A stretch of DNA of 64,000 nucleotides, taken from the NCBI RefSeq assembly GCF_001043055.1, contig NZ_JYLF01000001.1, forward strand, positions 496,001 to 560,000. Reading direction: 5' to 3'. The DNA is from Pseudomonas weihenstephanensis. Its GTDB lineage: Bacteria > Pseudomonadota > Gammaproteobacteria > Pseudomonadales > Pseudomonadaceae. A model generated the notes under the pieces. It did not search any database and had not been told where the DNA came from. It was given only the letters and a program-made list of their open reading frames with translations. Shown one piece after another: positions 53,823-64,000 of the stretch; position 1 is the stretch's first letter; each line of letters starts with the position of its first letter. The translations under genes were made by a program, and so were the position numbers.

Positions 53823-53850
53823 AAAAAACCCGCCATCAGGCGGGTTTTTT
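53823..53850 (-). terminator. Rho-independent terminator of the emhABC operon
   Basis: AAAAAACCCGCC / GGCGGGTTTTTT with an ATCA loop. It is 18 bases past the emhC stop on the minus strand and symmetric. Confidence 0.92.
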
Positions 53851-53868
53851 GGTGACGCTAAGCGACAA

Positions 53869-55320
53869 TCAGGCCTTCGGTGGTTCTGAAGAGATCGGGC
53901 GGTTTTGTCCGGTCTGTTCGTACCATCCGCCACCCAGTGCTTTGTACAGGTTGACCTCACTGGTCAACTGCGACAGGCGGTCACTGATCAACGACTGTTG
54001 GGCGCTGAACAGCGAGCGCTGGGCATCGAGGAAGGTGAGGTTGCTGTCCACGCCAATGCGATAACGACGTTCCGCTAACCGGTAATAATCCTGGTTGGCG
54101 TTGACGAAATCAGTCTGCGCTTGCAACTGCTGGCTGTAAGTCTGGCGAGCGGCCAAACCATCAGAGACTTCCTGAAAGGCCGTCTGGATCGCCTTCTCGT
54201 ATTGCGAGACGGTGATGTCCTTCTGGATTTTCGAGTAGTCCAGGCTGGCGCGCAAAGCACCTGCGTTGAAGATGGGCAGTGTGATTTGCGGCGAGAACAG
54301 CCACGTACCCGAGCCACCCTTGAACAGCCCGGACAAGTCCGGGCTCAAGGTCCCGGCATTGGCGGTGAGGCTGATGCTGGGGAAGAATGCAGCACGGGCC
54401 GCGCCGATGTTGGCGTTGGCGGCCAACAGCTTGTGCTCGGCCTCCAGAATGTCCGGTCGACGTTGCAGCAGGTCCGATGGCAAACCGGCCGGTACTTCGT
54501 TCAGCAGGTCGGCGGCCAGCGGCTTGCTCGCGGGCAAGTTCTCTGGAAGCGTCGTGCCGAGCAGCAGCGCCAGGCTGTTCTGATCTTGAGCGACCTGGCG
54601 GGTGTAACGCGCCAGTTGCACTTTGGCGTTTTCGACCGAGGTACGGGACTGGCTCACATCCAGTGCCGATGCCACGCCCACTTCATTGCTGCGCAAGGTG
54701 AGCTTGTAGCTCTCATTGAACGCTTTGAGCGTGTCTTCAGTCAGCTTGAGCAGCTCTTTGTCGGCCTGCCAGGTCAAGTAGGCATTGGCGACGCTGGCAA
54801 CCAGACTGATCTGTGTCGTGCGGCGGGCTTCTTCGGTTGCAAAGTAGTTCTGCAACGCCTGATCGTTCAGGCTGCGAATCCGCCCGAACAGGTCCAGTTC
54901 ATACGCGCTGACCCCAAGGGTTGCCGAGTACTGGCTGGTGATGCCCGACTCGCCTGTTTGCGACATGCGCCCAGGCGTGCGTTGACGGCTACCGCTGGCA
55001 TTCGCGTTTACTGCCGGGAACAGGTCCGCACGCTGAATACGGTACTGCGCGGCATATGCATCAATGTTCAAGGCCGCGACCCGAAGGTCACGGTTGTTGA
55101 CCAGTGCCGTCTGAATCAACTGTTGCAGGGCCGGGTCATGAAAAAACTGACGCCAGCCTTGCTCGGCAGCCGTTTGATTCGGCGCTTCGTTTGGCTTGTA
55201 GGCCGGGCCTTGCGGGTACTGCGCTGCTACCGGCGCTTCAGGGCGCTGGTAGTCAGGGATCAGCGAGCAGCCGCCCAGCGTAAACGCTGCGACCGCTACT
55301 GCGAGAAGCGACTTGCTCAT
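53869..55320 (-). CDS. emhC: RND efflux outer-membrane channel, OprM/TtgC/EmhC type
   Basis: A 483-residue outer-membrane lipoprotein (signal [18 protein letters not shown]). Two copies of the OEP repeat are present: [19 protein letters not shown] to [20 protein letters not shown], and [14 protein letters not shown] to [19 protein letters not shown]. This is the trimeric alpha-barrel channel fold. Its start overlaps the emhB stop (ATGA). It completes the tripartite pump for hydrophobic drugs, dyes and solvents. Confidence 0.94.
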   Translation of the reverse strand: MSKSLLAVAVAAFTLGGCSLIPDYQRPEAPVAAQYPQGPAYKPNEAPNQTAAEQGWRQFFHDPALQQLIQTALVNNRDLRVAALNIDAYAAQYRIQRADLFPAVNANASGSRQRTPGRMSQTGESGITSQYSATLGVSAYELDLFGRIRSLNDQALQNYFATEEARRTTQISLVASVANAYLTWQADKELLKLTEDTLKAFNESYKLTLRSNEVGVASALDVSQSRTSVENAKVQLARYTRQVAQDQNSLALLLGTTLPENLPASKPLAADLLNEVPAGLPSDLLQRRPDILEAEHKLLAANANIGAARAAFFPSISLTANAGTLSPDLSGLFKGGSGTWLFSPQITLPIFNAGALRASLDYSKIQKDITVSQYEKAIQTAFQEVSDGLAARQTYSQQLQAQTDFVNANQDYYRLAERRYRIGVDSNLTFLDAQRSLFSAQQSLISDRLSQLTSEVNLYKALGGGWYEQTGQNRPISSEPPKA

Positions 55321-58300
55321 TGGCCAGCCTCTTGATTTGGAGTTTTAGTCAGATCTACTTTCTTCTGTTCTTCTTTGTCCTTGCTGCCAAAGGACGACAC
55401 GGCAACGAAGAACAGCGGCACCCAGAACACGGCCAGAACCGTGGCGGTGATCATACCGCCGATTACACCGGTACCAATGGCGTGCTGGCTGCCTGAACCG
55501 GCACCCGAGGAGATGGCCAGCGGAATCACACCCAATACGAACGCCAGCGACGTCATGATGATCGGACGCAGACGCATACGGCACGCCTCGATGGCGGCTT
55601 CGGTCAGGGTTCGCCCTTGTTCATGCAGCTCTTTGGCGAACTCGACGATCAGAATGGCGTTTTTCGATGCCAGACCGATGGTCGTGAGCAAGCCCACCTG
55701 GAAGTACACGTCGTTGGACAGTCCGCGCAGGCTGGTGGCCAGCAAGGCGCCGATAATCCCCAGCGGTACAACCAACATCACTGCAATCGGGATTGACCAG
55801 CTTTCATACAGCGCTGCGAGACACAGGAACACCATCAGCAAGGAAATTGCGTACAAAGCAGGTGCTTGCGAACCCGACAGACGCTCCTCGTATGACAGGC
55901 CAGTCCAGGAAATACCTACACCTGCCGGCAGTTTCTTGGCCAGGGCTTCAACTTCAGCCATGGCTTCACCACTGCTGTAGCCGGGTGCCGGGGCGCCGAG
56001 GATTTCCATAGCTTCTACGCCGTTGTAGCGCGACAGCTTCGGTGCACCGTAGGTCCACTTGCCTTTGGCGAACGCCGAGAACGGCACCATGGTTCCTTCG
56101 TCGTTACGCACGTACCACTTCTTCAGGTCTTCGGGGTTCATCCGCGAGTCAGCTTCGCCTTGCAGGTAAACCTTTTTCACACGACCACGGTCGATGAAGT
56201 CGTTGACGTAGCTGGCACCCAGACCGATAGACAGGGTGTTATTGATGTCTGTCAGGCTAACGCCCAGGGCGCGAGCCGCTTCGTCATCAATTTCCAGTTG
56301 GTATTGCGGTTCATCGTTCAGGCCGTTAGGTCGCACGCCTGCCAGGATCTTGCTTTGCGATGCCATGCCCAGGAACTGGTTGCGGGCTTGCATCAGCTTT
56401 TCGTGGCCAATACCGGCGCGGTCTTGCAGGTACACGTCAAAACCGGTGGCGTTACCCAGCTCCATCACTGCTGGCGGGGCAAAGGCAAACACCATTGCAT
56501 CGCGGAAGGTGGAGAAGTGCGCCTGAGCACGGGCTGCCAGTGCAAACACGCTGTTGTCGGCATCACGCTCGCCCCAAGGCTTGAGCATGATGAACGCCAG
56601 ACCGGAGCTTTGGCCGCGACCGGCGAAGTTAAAGCCGTTCACGGTAAACACCGAAGACACTGCCGCCGATTCATCGGCGAGCAAGTATTCGCGCATGCGG
56701 TCAATTACTACCTGTGTGCGTTCCGCTGTCGTACCGGCTGGAGTTTGGACCTGGGCGAAGAGTACGCCCTGGTCTTCTTCTGGCAGGAACGAGGTAGGAA
56801 TGCGTGTAAACAGGAAGACCATGCCGACGACGATCAGCACGTATGCCAGCAGATACGGAGCCTTGTGGCGCAGGATGTTGCCGACACCTTTCTCGTAGCG
56901 CTTCACGCCACTGTCGAAAGTGCGGTTGAACCAGCCGAAGAAACCGCGTTTGTTTTCGCCGTGATCCCCTTTTTTGACGGGCTTGAGCATGGTGGCGCAC
57001 AAGGCCGGGGTGAAGATCAGGGCAACCAGTACCGAAAGCGCCATCGCCGAAACAATAGTGATCGAGAACTGTTTGTAGATCACACCGGTTGAGCCGCTAA
57101 AGAACGCCATTGGCAGCAATACGGCCGACAGTACCAAGGCAATACCCACCAGGGCTCCCTGGATTTGCTCCATGGATTTCTTGGTGGCTTCTTTGGGTGA
57201 CAATCCTTCTTCGCTCATGACCCGTTCGACGTTTTCCACCACAACGATGGCGTCGTCCACCAGCAAGCCGATGGCCAGTACCATGCCGAACATGGTCAGG
57301 GTGTTAATGCTGAAACCGGCTGCTGCGAGAATGCCGAATGTACCCAGCAATACCACTGGCACCGTCATGGTGGTGATGATGGTGGCGCGGAAGTTTTGCA
57401 GGAACAGGAACATCACCAGGAACACCAGAGCGACGGCTTCAACCAGGGTTTCAACAACGCCCTTGATCGAGGCCGATACCACTGGCGTGGTGTCGTATGG
57501 GTAAACCACTTTCATGCCGGGCGGGAAGAACGGAGCCAGATCATTGATGGTTTGGTGCAGCGCCTTGGCCGTGTCCAGTGCGTTGGCATTGGTGGCCAGT
57601 TTGATCGCCAGACCCGAAGACGGTTTGCCGTTGTACTGCGCGCTGATGCTGTAGTTCTCACCGCCCAAAGCGACTTCGGCGACGTCGTGCAGACGTACCT
57701 GAGAGCCGTCGGTGTTGACTTTAAGCAGTATCTTTTTGAACTCTTCAGCAGTTTGCAGGCGCGTTTTGCCGATGATGGTTGCGTTCAGCTCTTGACCTTT
57801 TACAGCTGGCAGGCCGCCCAGTTGCCCGGAGGACACCTGTACGTTCTGTGAGCTGATAGCGGACTTAACGTCCACCGGGGTCAGGTTGTACTTGTTCAGC
57901 TTGGCTGGATCGAGCCAGATACGCATGGCGTACTGGGCGCCGAACACCTGGAAGTCGCCCACACCTTCGGTACGGGAGATCGGGTCCTGCATGTTAGAGA
58001 CGATGTAGTTCGACAAGTCGTCTTTGTTCATGCTGCCGTCTTCAGACACCACACCGATAACCATCAGGAAGTTTTTCACTGCCTTGGTCACGCGGATACC
58101 TTGCTGCTGAACCTCTTGAGGCAGCAGTGGGGTCGCCAGGTTGAGTTTGTTCTGCACCTGCACCTGAGCGGTGTCGGGGTCGGTGCCTTGCTCGAACGTG
58201 GCGGTGATGGTCATGCTGCCGTCGGAGTTACTTTCAGACGATACATAACGCAGGTGGTCAATACCGTTGAGCTGCTGCTCGATCACCTGGACCACGGTGT

Positions 58301-58475
58301 CCTGCACGGTTTGCGCCGAAGCGCCCGGGTAGGTCACGGAGATCGAGATAGCCGGCGGTGCGATGCTCGGGTATTGGTTGATCGGAAGTTTGAGGATCGA
58401 TAAAGCCCCGACCAGCATGATCACCAGGGCGATTACCCAAGCGAAAATCGGACGGTCGATAAAAAATTTCGACAT
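55317..58475 (-). CDS. emhB: RND multidrug efflux transporter, MexB/TtgB/EmhB type
   Basis: A 1052-residue inner-membrane HAE1 RND pump. It starts [20 protein letters not shown] and has 12 membrane segments with two large periplasmic loops. The proton-relay Asp pair is in [20 protein letters not shown] (after TM4), and the conserved [11 protein letters not shown] region precedes it. It ends with a hydrophilic tail. It sits three bases after the emhA stop, in one operon. Confidence 0.96.
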   Translation of the reverse strand: MSKFFIDRPIFAWVIALVIMLVGALSILKLPINQYPSIAPPAISISVTYPGASAQTVQDTVVQVIEQQLNGIDHLRYVSSESNSDGSMTITATFEQGTDPDTAQVQVQNKLNLATPLLPQEVQQQGIRVTKAVKNFLMVIGVVSEDGSMNKDDLSNYIVSNMQDPISRTEGVGDFQVFGAQYAMRIWLDPAKLNKYNLTPVDVKSAISSQNVQVSSGQLGGLPAVKGQELNATIIGKTRLQTAEEFKKILLKVNTDGSQVRLHDVAEVALGGENYSISAQYNGKPSSGLAIKLATNANALDTAKALHQTINDLAPFFPPGMKVVYPYDTTPVVSASIKGVVETLVEAVALVFLVMFLFLQNFRATIITTMTVPVVLLGTFGILAAAGFSINTLTMFGMVLAIGLLVDDAIVVVENVERVMSEEGLSPKEATKKSMEQIQGALVGIALVLSAVLLPMAFFSGSTGVIYKQFSITIVSAMALSVLVALIFTPALCATMLKPVKKGDHGENKRGFFGWFNRTFDSGVKRYEKGVGNILRHKAPYLLAYVLIVVGMVFLFTRIPTSFLPEEDQGVLFAQVQTPAGTTAERTQVVIDRMREYLLADESAAVSSVFTVNGFNFAGRGQSSGLAFIMLKPWGERDADNSVFALAARAQAHFSTFRDAMVFAFAPPAVMELGNATGFDVYLQDRAGIGHEKLMQARNQFLGMASQSKILAGVRPNGLNDEPQYQLEIDDEAARALGVSLTDINNTLSIGLGASYVNDFIDRGRVKKVYLQGEADSRMNPEDLKKWYVRNDEGTMVPFSAFAKGKWTYGAPKLSRYNGVEAMEILGAPAPGYSSGEAMAEVEALAKKLPAGVGISWTGLSYEERLSGSQAPALYAISLLMVFLCLAALYESWSIPIAVMLVVPLGIIGALLATSLRGLSNDVYFQVGLLTTIGLASKNAILIVEFAKELHEQGRTLTEAAIEACRMRLRPIIMTSLAFVLGVIPLAISSGAGSGSQHAIGTGVIGGMITATVLAVFWVPLFFVAVSSFGSKDKEEQKKVDLTKTPNQEAGQ

Positions 58476-58478
58476 GGT

Positions 58479-59630
58479 TTACTCCCCTTTACTGCCTGCA
58501 GCTTGTTCTGTTGCCGGGGCAGCTGCCGGGGTTGCGCCTTGTGGTTTTTCCATGATCTTGACTTCAACACCTGGCTTGACGAATTGCAGGCCGTCGGTGA
58601 TCAGGCGATCGCCAGGGTTCAAACCTTTCTCGACCAGCCAGTCGCTGCCCACGGTACGGGATGCTTGCAGTACGCGCAGTTCGACCTTGTTGTCCGGCCC
58701 TACAACCATTGCTGTCGGCTGGCCTTTGAGGTTATGCGTCACGCCCACTTGAGGTGCCAAAATCGCGTGGCTGTCGATACCCGCTTCCAGTTGCGCGTGC
58801 ACAAACATGCCTGGCAACAAAATCTCGTCGGGGTTGGGGAACAGTGCACGCAGCGTCACGGAACCGGTGGTTTCGTCGACCGACACTTCGCTGAATTCCA
58901 GGCGACCTTCTTGTGCGTACTCGCTGCCGTCCGGCAGGGTCAATTTGACCTTGGCCGCATTATCGCCGGCTTTTTTCAAGCGGCCATCAGCGAGGTCTTT
59001 GCGCAGTTCCAGCATCTCGACAGAGGACTGGGTCACGTCAACATAGATAGGGTCCAGTTGGGTGATGACGGCCAGCGCGTTGGCTTGACCGCTGGTCACC
59101 AGCGCACCTTCGGTGTATAGCGAGCGACCGATACGGCCAGTCAGCGGCGCCAGCACTTTGGTATAGCGCAGGTTGACTTGAGCGGTATTGAGAGTGGCCT
59201 CAGCTTCCAGGCGAGCGGCTTCAGCGTTGTCGTATTCCTGACGGCTCACGGCTTGCTCTGCGACCAATTGCTTGTAGCGATCAGCCAGCGACTTGGCGGA
59301 TTGTAAGGTCGCGCGGGCACTCAATACGGCACTTTCATAGATAGCCGGATCGATTTGATACAGCTGTTGGCCAACTTTGACGTCAGAGCCTTCTTTGAAC
59401 AGGCGCTTGAGAATAATCCCGTTGACCTGAGGTCGAACCTCGGCAGAACGATAAGACGTAGTTCGGCCGGGAAGATCAGTGGTCAGGGTGAACGGCTGAG
59501 CTTTGAGCGTCACGACGCCGACCTGAGGGATTTGGGGGGCGGGTGCCGCTTCTTCCTTTTTGCATCCGCTGAGCAGCGATGCCAGGGCGACGGCGGCAAC
59601 CAGAGCGGTAACAGCTGGCTTGAATTGCAT
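58479..59630 (-). CDS. emhA: RND periplasmic adaptor (membrane fusion protein), MexA/TtgA/EmhA type
   Basis: A 383-residue lipoprotein (MQFKPAVTALVAAVALASLLSGC). The fusion-protein order is seen: lipoyl half (VGVVTLKAQPFTLTTDLPGR), coiled hairpin (SARATLQSAKSLADRYKQLV to ARLEAEATLNTAQVNLRY), second lipoyl half (VLAPLTGRIGRSLYTEGALV), and beta-barrel. GAGGAT before ATG 59630 supports this start rather than 59663. First gene of emhABC. Confidence 0.94.
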   Translation of the reverse strand: MQFKPAVTALVAAVALASLLSGCKKEEAAPAPQIPQVGVVTLKAQPFTLTTDLPGRTTSYRSAEVRPQVNGIILKRLFKEGSDVKVGQQLYQIDPAIYESAVLSARATLQSAKSLADRYKQLVAEQAVSRQEYDNAEAARLEAEATLNTAQVNLRYTKVLAPLTGRIGRSLYTEGALVTSGQANALAVITQLDPIYVDVTQSSVEMLELRKDLADGRLKKAGDNAAKVKLTLPDGSEYAQEGRLEFSEVSVDETTGSVTLRALFPNPDEILLPGMFVHAQLEAGIDSHAILAPQVGVTHNLKGQPTAMVVGPDNKVELRVLQASRTVGSDWLVEKGLNPGDRLITDGLQFVKPGVEVKIMEKPQGATPAAAPATEQAAGSKGE

Positions 59631-59716
59631 GAAGATCCTCGGGTCAGGCACGCGAAAGCGCACAAGAATAGTGGAAAGGTAAAGAAAGCTGTTCCGGGTG
59701 GATAAGTAGCTTGCTA

Positions 59717-59754
59717 AGGAATATACTTACATTCGTGTCTGTTTGTAAATAGCG
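59717..59754. promoter_or_regulatory. EmhR/TtgR-type operator between emhA and emhR
   Basis: The AT-rich stretch GGAATATACTTACATTCGTG then TCTGTTTGTAAATAGC contains the imperfect palindrome TTACA-N12-TGTAA (59727-59748). It closely matches, from memory, the P. putida ttgR-ttgA operator. It is 87 bases from emhA and 149 from emhR, so both promoters could be repressed from it. Confidence 0.75.
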
Positions 59755-59897
59755 GGGTTGTGTCTTTAAAGGCATGCCGCAACCCTTTTTAATGCGTGAG
59801 ATGTAGGCCGGGATAAGGCACAACAAACGCCACCCGATATAGGTTTTGAAGGCTTTACGCCGTGCTCAGAACCGCCCTGATTGAGGTTTTTATTGCC

Positions 59898-60569
59898 ATG
59901 GTGCGTCGTACCAAAGAAGAAGCCCAGGAAACCCGCAGTGCCATCCTTGAAGCGGCCGAACGGGCCTTTTATGAACGGGGTGTAGCGCGCACGACGTTGG
60001 CGGATATTGCCACATTGGCGGGTGTGACTCGAGGTGCCATCTACTGGCATTTCAGCAACAAAGCTGACTTGGTGCAGGCGATGCTCGATAGCCTGCATGA
60101 ACCCTTGGACGCATTGGCAAAAGCCAGTGAAAGTCAGGACGAAATTGATCCGCTTGGCTGCATGCGCAAGCTGTTGATCCATTTGTTTCATCAAGTTGCG
60201 AACGATCCCAAAACCCGACGTATCAACGAGATTTTGTTTCATAAGTGCGAATTCACTGACGAAATGTGCGATTTGCGCCGTCAGCGCCAAGTCGCGATGG
60301 CCGACTGCAACAGTCGAATCGAGCTGACCCTGAGTAATGCAGTTCATCGCCAACAACTCCCTAAAACACTCGACGTACGCCGAGCCGCCATTTGTTTACA
60401 TGCCTATATCGACGGCATTCTCGGGCAATGGCTACTGGTTCCTGACAGTTTCGAGCTTCATGGAGAGGCAGAGGCATGGGTCGACATTGGCCTGGACATG
60501 CTACGACTCAATCCTGCGCTGCGAACATCAGACAAAACCGAATCTGAGTCTAGTTCTCTACAGCCATAA
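59898..60569 (+). CDS. emhR: TetR-family repressor of the efflux operon (EmhR/TtgR type)
   Basis: A 223-residue TetR regulator. The N-terminal HTH is [20 protein letters not shown] to [21 protein letters not shown], identical in layout to TtgR. The C-terminal ligand domain (about 60-205) is the TtgR class (PFAM TetR_C). It binds plant and antibiotic aromatics in TtgR, releasing the pump genes. I prefer ATG 59898, giving the standard N-terminus, over 59862. It is divergent from emhABC. Confidence 0.93.
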   Translation: MVRRTKEEAQETRSAILEAAERAFYERGVARTTLADIATLAGVTRGAIYWHFSNKADLVQAMLDSLHEPLDALAKASESQDEIDPLGCMRKLLIHLFHQVANDPKTRRINEILFHKCEFTDEMCDLRRQRQVAMADCNSRIELTLSNAVHRQQLPKTLDVRRAAICLHAYIDGILGQWLLVPDSFELHGEAEAWVDIGLDMLRLNPALRTSDKTESESSSLQP

Positions 60570-60945
60570 GGTGAGAGAAGATTTTGCTCTAATGACTTTT
60601 TAAAACCCGGCGGTCTTTATATACGTCTAGGTCGCGGGTTTAAAGTTAGCGAGCTAAGTATTTTGTAGGTCAATTGTTACGACCATGTTAATGGAAAGGT
60701 CACTCGAACGGCCTGCACGTCAAAGAGTTGCGCAAGCGCGACACCTCGCGCATTTATTTGTGCGCCATCTTCACTCATGGCTAGAGTTCCCGCGCCGCCT
60801 TCCCCTACACTCGGGCAACGCGTTGGCTTAAGGCCAATGCAGCCAGAATCGGGGAGCGGGCACCTGCCTTACTGTGTGTTCGTTCTCGACTAAAGCAAGC
60901 AGGCCACGTACGGCATGTGTGCGTGGTGAATTCGAGGAATAACAA
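60570..60945. other. 376-base gap between emhR and scoA
   Basis: It contains the scoA promoter. One stretch (about 60711-60785) reads GLHVKELRKRDTSRIYLCAI in one frame and then stops, which may be a decayed gene fragment. An overlapping 46-codon ORF (60691-60831) is Arg/His/Leu-rich and not protein-like. No RNA family was recognised. Confidence 0.4.
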
Positions 60946-61644
60946 GTGAATAAGATTTACTCGAGTGCGCAATCCGCCTTGCAGGGGCTCGTCGAAGACG
61001 GCATGACCCTCGCTGTGGGCGGTTTTGGATTGTGTGGGATTCCAGAAGCACTGATCGGCGCCTTGCGTGACACCGGCAAGCGCGACTTGACCGTCATCAG
61101 CAACAACGCGGGTGTCGACGGGTTTGGATTGGGCCAACTGCTGGCCACCCGTCAAATACGCAAAATGATTTCTTCCTACGTGGGTGAGAACAAAGAGTTC
61201 GAGCGTCAATACCTGGCGGGCGAGCTGGAGCTGGAATTCACCCCGCAAGGCACCCTGGCTGAAAAGCTGCGTGCGGGGGGCGCGGGTATTCCGGCGTTCT
61301 TTACCAAAACCGGTTACGGCACCCTGGTTGCCGAAGGCAAGGAAACCCGAGAGTTCGACGGGCAATGGTATGTCATGGAGCGTTCACTGCGTGCGGACGT
61401 CGCGTTGGTGAAAGCCTGGAAGGCGGATAAGTCCGGCAACCTGCTGTTCAATAAAACCGCACGTAACTTCAATCCGCTGGCTGCAATGGCGGCCAAAGTG
61501 TGTGTTGTTGAAGTTGAAGAGATCGTTGAAATTGGTGAGATTGAACCTGATCAGGTTCATCTGCCCGGGATTTATGTGCAGCGGCTGATACTCAATGCCA
61601 CCCCGCAAAAACGCATCGAACAACGCACTGTGCGGAGCGCCTGA
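60946..61644 (+). CDS. scoA: 3-oxoacid CoA-transferase subunit A
   Basis: A 232-residue alpha subunit of succinyl-CoA:3-ketoacid CoA-transferase, used to activate acetoacetate or similar acids for catabolism. [22 protein letters not shown] is the CoA-transferase family I signature. Further family segments are [19 protein letters not shown] and [20 protein letters not shown]. Its stop is two bases before scoB, indicating translational coupling. GAGGAA precedes the ATG. Confidence 0.94.
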   Translation: MNKIYSSAQSALQGLVEDGMTLAVGGFGLCGIPEALIGALRDTGKRDLTVISNNAGVDGFGLGQLLATRQIRKMISSYVGENKEFERQYLAGELELEFTPQGTLAEKLRAGGAGIPAFFTKTGYGTLVAEGKETREFDGQWYVMERSLRADVALVKAWKADKSGNLLFNKTARNFNPLAAMAAKVCVVEVEEIVEIGEIEPDQVHLPGIYVQRLILNATPQKRIEQRTVRSA

Positions 61645-61646
61645 TC

Positions 61647-62276
61647 ATGGCTTGGACTCGTGAAGAAATGGCGCACCGCGCCGCCCAAGAATTGCAGGAT
61701 GGTTTCTCCGTCAACCTGGGTATCGGTTTGCCGACGCTGGTGGCCAACTACATTCCTGCGGGCATGGACGTGTGGCTGCAAAGTGAGAACGGCTTACTGG
61801 GTATTGGCCCATTTCCCACCGAAGATGAAGTTGATGCCGACCTGATTAATGCCGGCAAGCAAACCATCACCACCTTGCCTGGCAGCAGCTTCTTTAATAG
61901 TGCCGATTCGTTTGCCATGATTCGCGGCGGGCACATCAACTTGTCGATCCTGGGGGCGATGCAGGTTTCCGAGCACGGTGACCTGGCCAACTGGATGATT
62001 CCCGGCAAGATGGTAAAAGGCATGGGCGGTGCGATGGATCTGGTGGCAGGGGTCAAACGCGTCGTCGTGTTGATGGAGCACACTGCCAAAGGTGGCGTTC
62101 ACAAACTGCTCAAGCAGTGTGATTTACCGCTGACCGGCGTAGGCGTGGTGGATCGAATCATCACGGATCTGGGCGTGCTTGATGTGACGGAGCAAGGTCT
62201 CACGCTCGTTGAGTTGGCTTCAGGTGTTACCCGTGAGCAGCTTCAAGAAGCTACGGGCTGTGAGATCAACGGCTAA
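61647..62276 (+). CDS. scoB: 3-oxoacid CoA-transferase subunit B
   Basis: A 209-residue beta subunit. [20 protein letters not shown] and [12 protein letters not shown] are present; the Glu of SENGLLG is the catalytic residue that forms the glutamyl-CoA thioester. [23 protein letters not shown] is the other family signature. Co-transcribed with scoA. Confidence 0.95.
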   Translation: MAWTREEMAHRAAQELQDGFSVNLGIGLPTLVANYIPAGMDVWLQSENGLLGIGPFPTEDEVDADLINAGKQTITTLPGSSFFNSADSFAMIRGGHINLSILGAMQVSEHGDLANWMIPGKMVKGMGGAMDLVAGVKRVVVLMEHTAKGGVHKLLKQCDLPLTGVGVVDRIITDLGVLDVTEQGLTLVELASGVTREQLQEATGCEING

Positions 62277-62290
62277 AACGCTGATCAAAG

Positions 62291-62329
62291 CTTGTAGGCG
62301 CTGACGAGAAACACGAGCCTGCGACTACG
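62291..62329. repeat. REP-like element (family 2), scoB-fdxA intergenic
   Basis: CTTGTAGGCGCTGACGAGAA then ACACGAGCCTGCGACTACG closely resembles the element at 25131-25165. Confidence 0.55.
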
Positions 62330-62347
62330 TAGCGGGCCCTGAAACGT

Positions 62348-62382
62348 AAAAAAGCCCCGGCTCAGGTGAGGCGGGGCTTTTT
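62348..62382. terminator. Bidirectional terminator between scoB and fdxA
   Basis: AAAAAAGCCCCG / CGGGGCTTTTT arms with a 12-base loop. It ends the minus-strand fdxA transcript and probably scoAB. Confidence 0.88.
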
Positions 62383-62395
62383 GGTGCAGCGTGGA

Positions 62396-62719
62396 TCAGC
62401 GTTCCAGATCTTTGAGCTTGCCTTTCACGCCATCCCATTCTGCCGCGTCCGGCAGAGCGTCTTTACGTTCAGTGATGTTTGGCCAGATTTCAGCCAGTTC
62501 CACATTCAACTGAATAAACTCTTGCATGTCAGCGGGCACTTCATCTTCGGAGAAGATGGCTTGCGCCGGGCATTCAGGCTCACAAAGCGCGCAGTCAATG
62601 CACTCGTCCGGGTGAATCACCAGGAAGTTCGGGCCTTCGTAAAAGCAGTCCACCGGACAGACTTCTACGCAGTCGGTGTACTTGCACTTGATGCAGTTGT
62701 CGGTGACGACGAAGGTCAT
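62396..62719 (-). CDS. fdxA: Seven-iron ferredoxin FdxA
   Basis: A 107-residue 3Fe-4S/4Fe-4S ferredoxin. The first cluster motif is [18 protein letters not shown] (C at 9, 17, 21 and 25 region), the second [12 protein letters not shown]. The C-terminal 50 residues form the extra helix typical of Azotobacter-type FdI. ATG 62719, with GAGGAG nine bases upstream, gives the usual MTFVVTDNC start. It shuttles electrons in the cytosol. Located after mutS, as in other Pseudomonas. Confidence 0.96.
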   Translation of the reverse strand: MTFVVTDNCIKCKYTDCVEVCPVDCFYEGPNFLVIHPDECIDCALCEPECPAQAIFSEDEVPADMQEFIQLNVELAEIWPNITERKDALPDAAEWDGVKGKLKDLER

Positions 62720-62849
62720 TTCTAATTTTCTCCTCAGGCGGCGGCAGCGAAGCCCTTCCAGGTCGGGTTCGCCAGGTTCGGGAGTGATACCCACTGATCA
62801 GGCTAAAAGGCCAGTAGCATCCCGAACCGCGCGCGATTCTAGCGCATGG

Positions 62850-64000
62850 TTAGATGCGTGTCTTTAATGTGTAGAGCAAATCAAGGGCTTTGCGTGGCGT
62901 CAGCTCGTCAAGATCAAGCTTGGCCAAGTCGTCCAGCACCGGATGCGCAAGGCTAGCAAACATATCGCTCTGCTGGGGCGCTGATTTTCTTCCGGGCACC
63001 GGAGCAGGCGCTTCGTGCGGCAGGCTGGTGGTTTCAAGACGGCTCAAATGCTCCCGTGCGCGGGTGATGACATTGGCCGGAACCCCCGCCAATTGCGCCA
63101 CTGCAAGGCCATAGCTCTGACTGGCCGGACCGGGCAAGACGTGATGCAAGAAGACGATACGCTCATTGTGCTCGGTGGCACTCAAATGCACGTTGGCCAC
63201 CAAGGGTTCGTTTTCAGGCAGTACGGTCAGTTCGAAATAGTGGGTGGCAAACAACGTGTAGGCGCGAAGCTGGGCGAGTCGTTCTGCCGCAGCCCATGCC
63301 AGCGACAAACCGTCAAATGTGCTGGTGCCGCGGCCCACTTCGTCCATCAGTACCAGGCTGCGTTCGGTTGCGTTATGCAAGATATTGGCGGTTTCGCTCA
63401 TTTCCACCATAAAGGTCGAGCGTCCACCGGCCAGGTCATCGCTGGAACCGATACGGGTAAAGATCCGGTCGACCAGTGACAGTTCGCAGCTGGCGGCTGG
63501 AACAAAGCTGCCGATGTGTGCCAGCAACACGATCAACGCGGTTTGTCGCATATAAGTCGATTTACCGCCCATGTTCGGGCCGGTAATCACCAGCATGCGG
63601 GTGTTGTCATCCAGCGCCAGATCGTTGGCCACAAACGGTGTGGTCAGCACTTGCTCAACCACCGGGTGACGGCCCTGGCTTATGCGCATGCACGGTTCTT
63701 CAACAAAACGCGGGCAATTCAAATCGAGGTTCAGTGCACGCTCGGCCAGGTTGCTCAAAACGTCCAGTTCGGCTAAAGCCGCCGCGGTGTCTTGTAGCGG
63801 TGGCAACTCGCCGATCAAGGTTTCGAGCAACGCTTCGTAAAGCATCTTTTCGCGTGCCAGTGCGCGGCTCTTGGCCGACAAGGCTTTATCTTCAAACGCC
63901 TTGAGTTCCGGGGTGATAAACCGTTCGGCGCCTTTGAGGGTTTGACGGCGAATGTAATCGGCGGGTGCCTGTTCGGCCTGTTTGCTCGGCAGTTCGATGA
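62850..64000 (-). CDS. mutS: DNA mismatch repair ATPase MutS, C-terminal part (runs off window)
   Basis: The reverse strand is open from 64000 to the stop at 62850, so the 5' part of mutS lies outside. Encoded here are the end of the clamp/lever region ([13 protein letters not shown]), the ATPase Walker [10 protein letters not shown], Walker [17 protein letters not shown], the signature loop, and the C-terminal HTH ([15 protein letters not shown]). It finishes with a short tail, [17 protein letters not shown]. It binds mismatches and recruits MutL. Confidence 0.96.
   Translation of the reverse strand, partial: IELPSKQAEQAPADYIRRQTLKGAERFITPELKAFEDKALSAKSRALAREKMLYEALLETLIGELPPLQDTAAALAELDVLSNLAERALNLDLNCPRFVEEPCMRISQGRHPVVEQVLTTPFVANDLALDDNTRMLVITGPNMGGKSTYMRQTALIVLLAHIGSFVPAASCELSLVDRIFTRIGSSDDLAGGRSTFMVEMSETANILHNATERSLVLMDEVGRGTSTFDGLSLAWAAAERLAQLRAYTLFATHYFELTVLPENEPLVANVHLSATEHNERIVFLHHVLPGPASQSYGLAVAQLAGVPANVITRAREHLSRLETTSLPHEAPAPVPGRKSAPQQSDMFASLAHPVLDDLAKLDLDELTPRKALDLLYTLKTRI

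Noticed and set aside
54121..55335. 404-residue open frame antisense to emhC
   Set aside because: No motif or RBS, fully inside the efflux channel gene.
60691..60831. 46-codon ORF between emhR and scoA
   Set aside because: Arg/His/Leu-rich, no RBS, overlaps a different frame with a better protein-like segment.

Overview
The window is a chromosomal segment from a Pseudomonas of the fluorescens lineage. Nearly every housekeeping gene reads as a Pseudomonas orthologue: metG-apbC-dcd, the bra/liv branched-chain amino acid operon, rapA, an emhRABC/ttgRABC-type efflux locus, and fdxA beside mutS. Pseudomonas REP palindromes and an Anr-type (FNR) box are also present. The species cannot be fixed from sequence alone. 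There are no rRNA or tRNA genes, IS elements, prophage genes or CRISPR arrays that I can recognise.

Layout. 1-2.9 kb: metG (start only), apbC, a cold-shock protein, dcd and a small Pro-rich protein. 3-9.4 kb, minus strand: an M14 deacylase-like enzyme, a lipoprotein penicillin-acylase homologue, a GST, and a four-gene set (DUF6231 / YchJ / LEA14-like lipoprotein / His-rich SEC-C protein). 9.6-14.3 kb: one very large DUF6543 'dermonecrotic toxin domain' protein. 14.5-20.8 kb: a DUF1145 protein, a secreted collagen-like protein, a CopD-like membrane protein, DinG, and a secreted GH50-like glycosidase. 21-26.5 kb: a serine hydrolase, an OmpA-family lipoprotein with an Ala/Lys-rich tail, PdxH, a SlyB-like lipoprotein and NhaA. 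26.7-30.8 kb: a COG2509-type flavoprotein, a lipoprotein, and a divergent SDR/LysR pair. 30.8-33.4 kb: a bufferin-type (DUF2282-DUF692-DUF2063-DoxX) operon. 33.5-38.6 kb: braCDEFG. 38.9-44 kb: a DUF2288 protein with a tiny overlapping ORF, a tubulin/FtsZ-like GTPase, and an MHYT-GGDEF-EAL protein. 44-50 kb: RapA, small proteins, a CcoM-like cbb3 oxidase subunit behind an Anr box, and a Pit phosphate transporter. 50-53.5 kb: a gene-poor stretch, then Tam, DUF1641 and an SQR-like flavoprotein. 53.8-60.6 kb: the RND pump and its TetR repressor. 61-64 kb: scoAB, fdxA and the 3' part of mutS.

Co-operating sets. braCDEFG encode one complete ABC importer. emhABC form a tripartite RND pump with the repressor EmhR on the other side of a shared operator. 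bufA-D encode a copper-binding peptide precursor, its MNIO modification enzyme, a partner protein and a DoxX membrane protein. scoA/scoB form one CoA-transferase. DUF1641 and the SQR-like flavoprotein form a recurrent pair.

The most interesting items are the bufferin operon with a candidate ECF-type promoter, the solitary tubulin-like GTPase, the 1576-residue toxin-like protein without an obvious immunity gene, the Anr-controlled 37-residue CcoM-like gene that lies away from any cco operon in this window, and the SQR-like protein that lacks the C-terminal redox Cys of true sulfide:quinone reductases. None of these is proven new from sequence alone.
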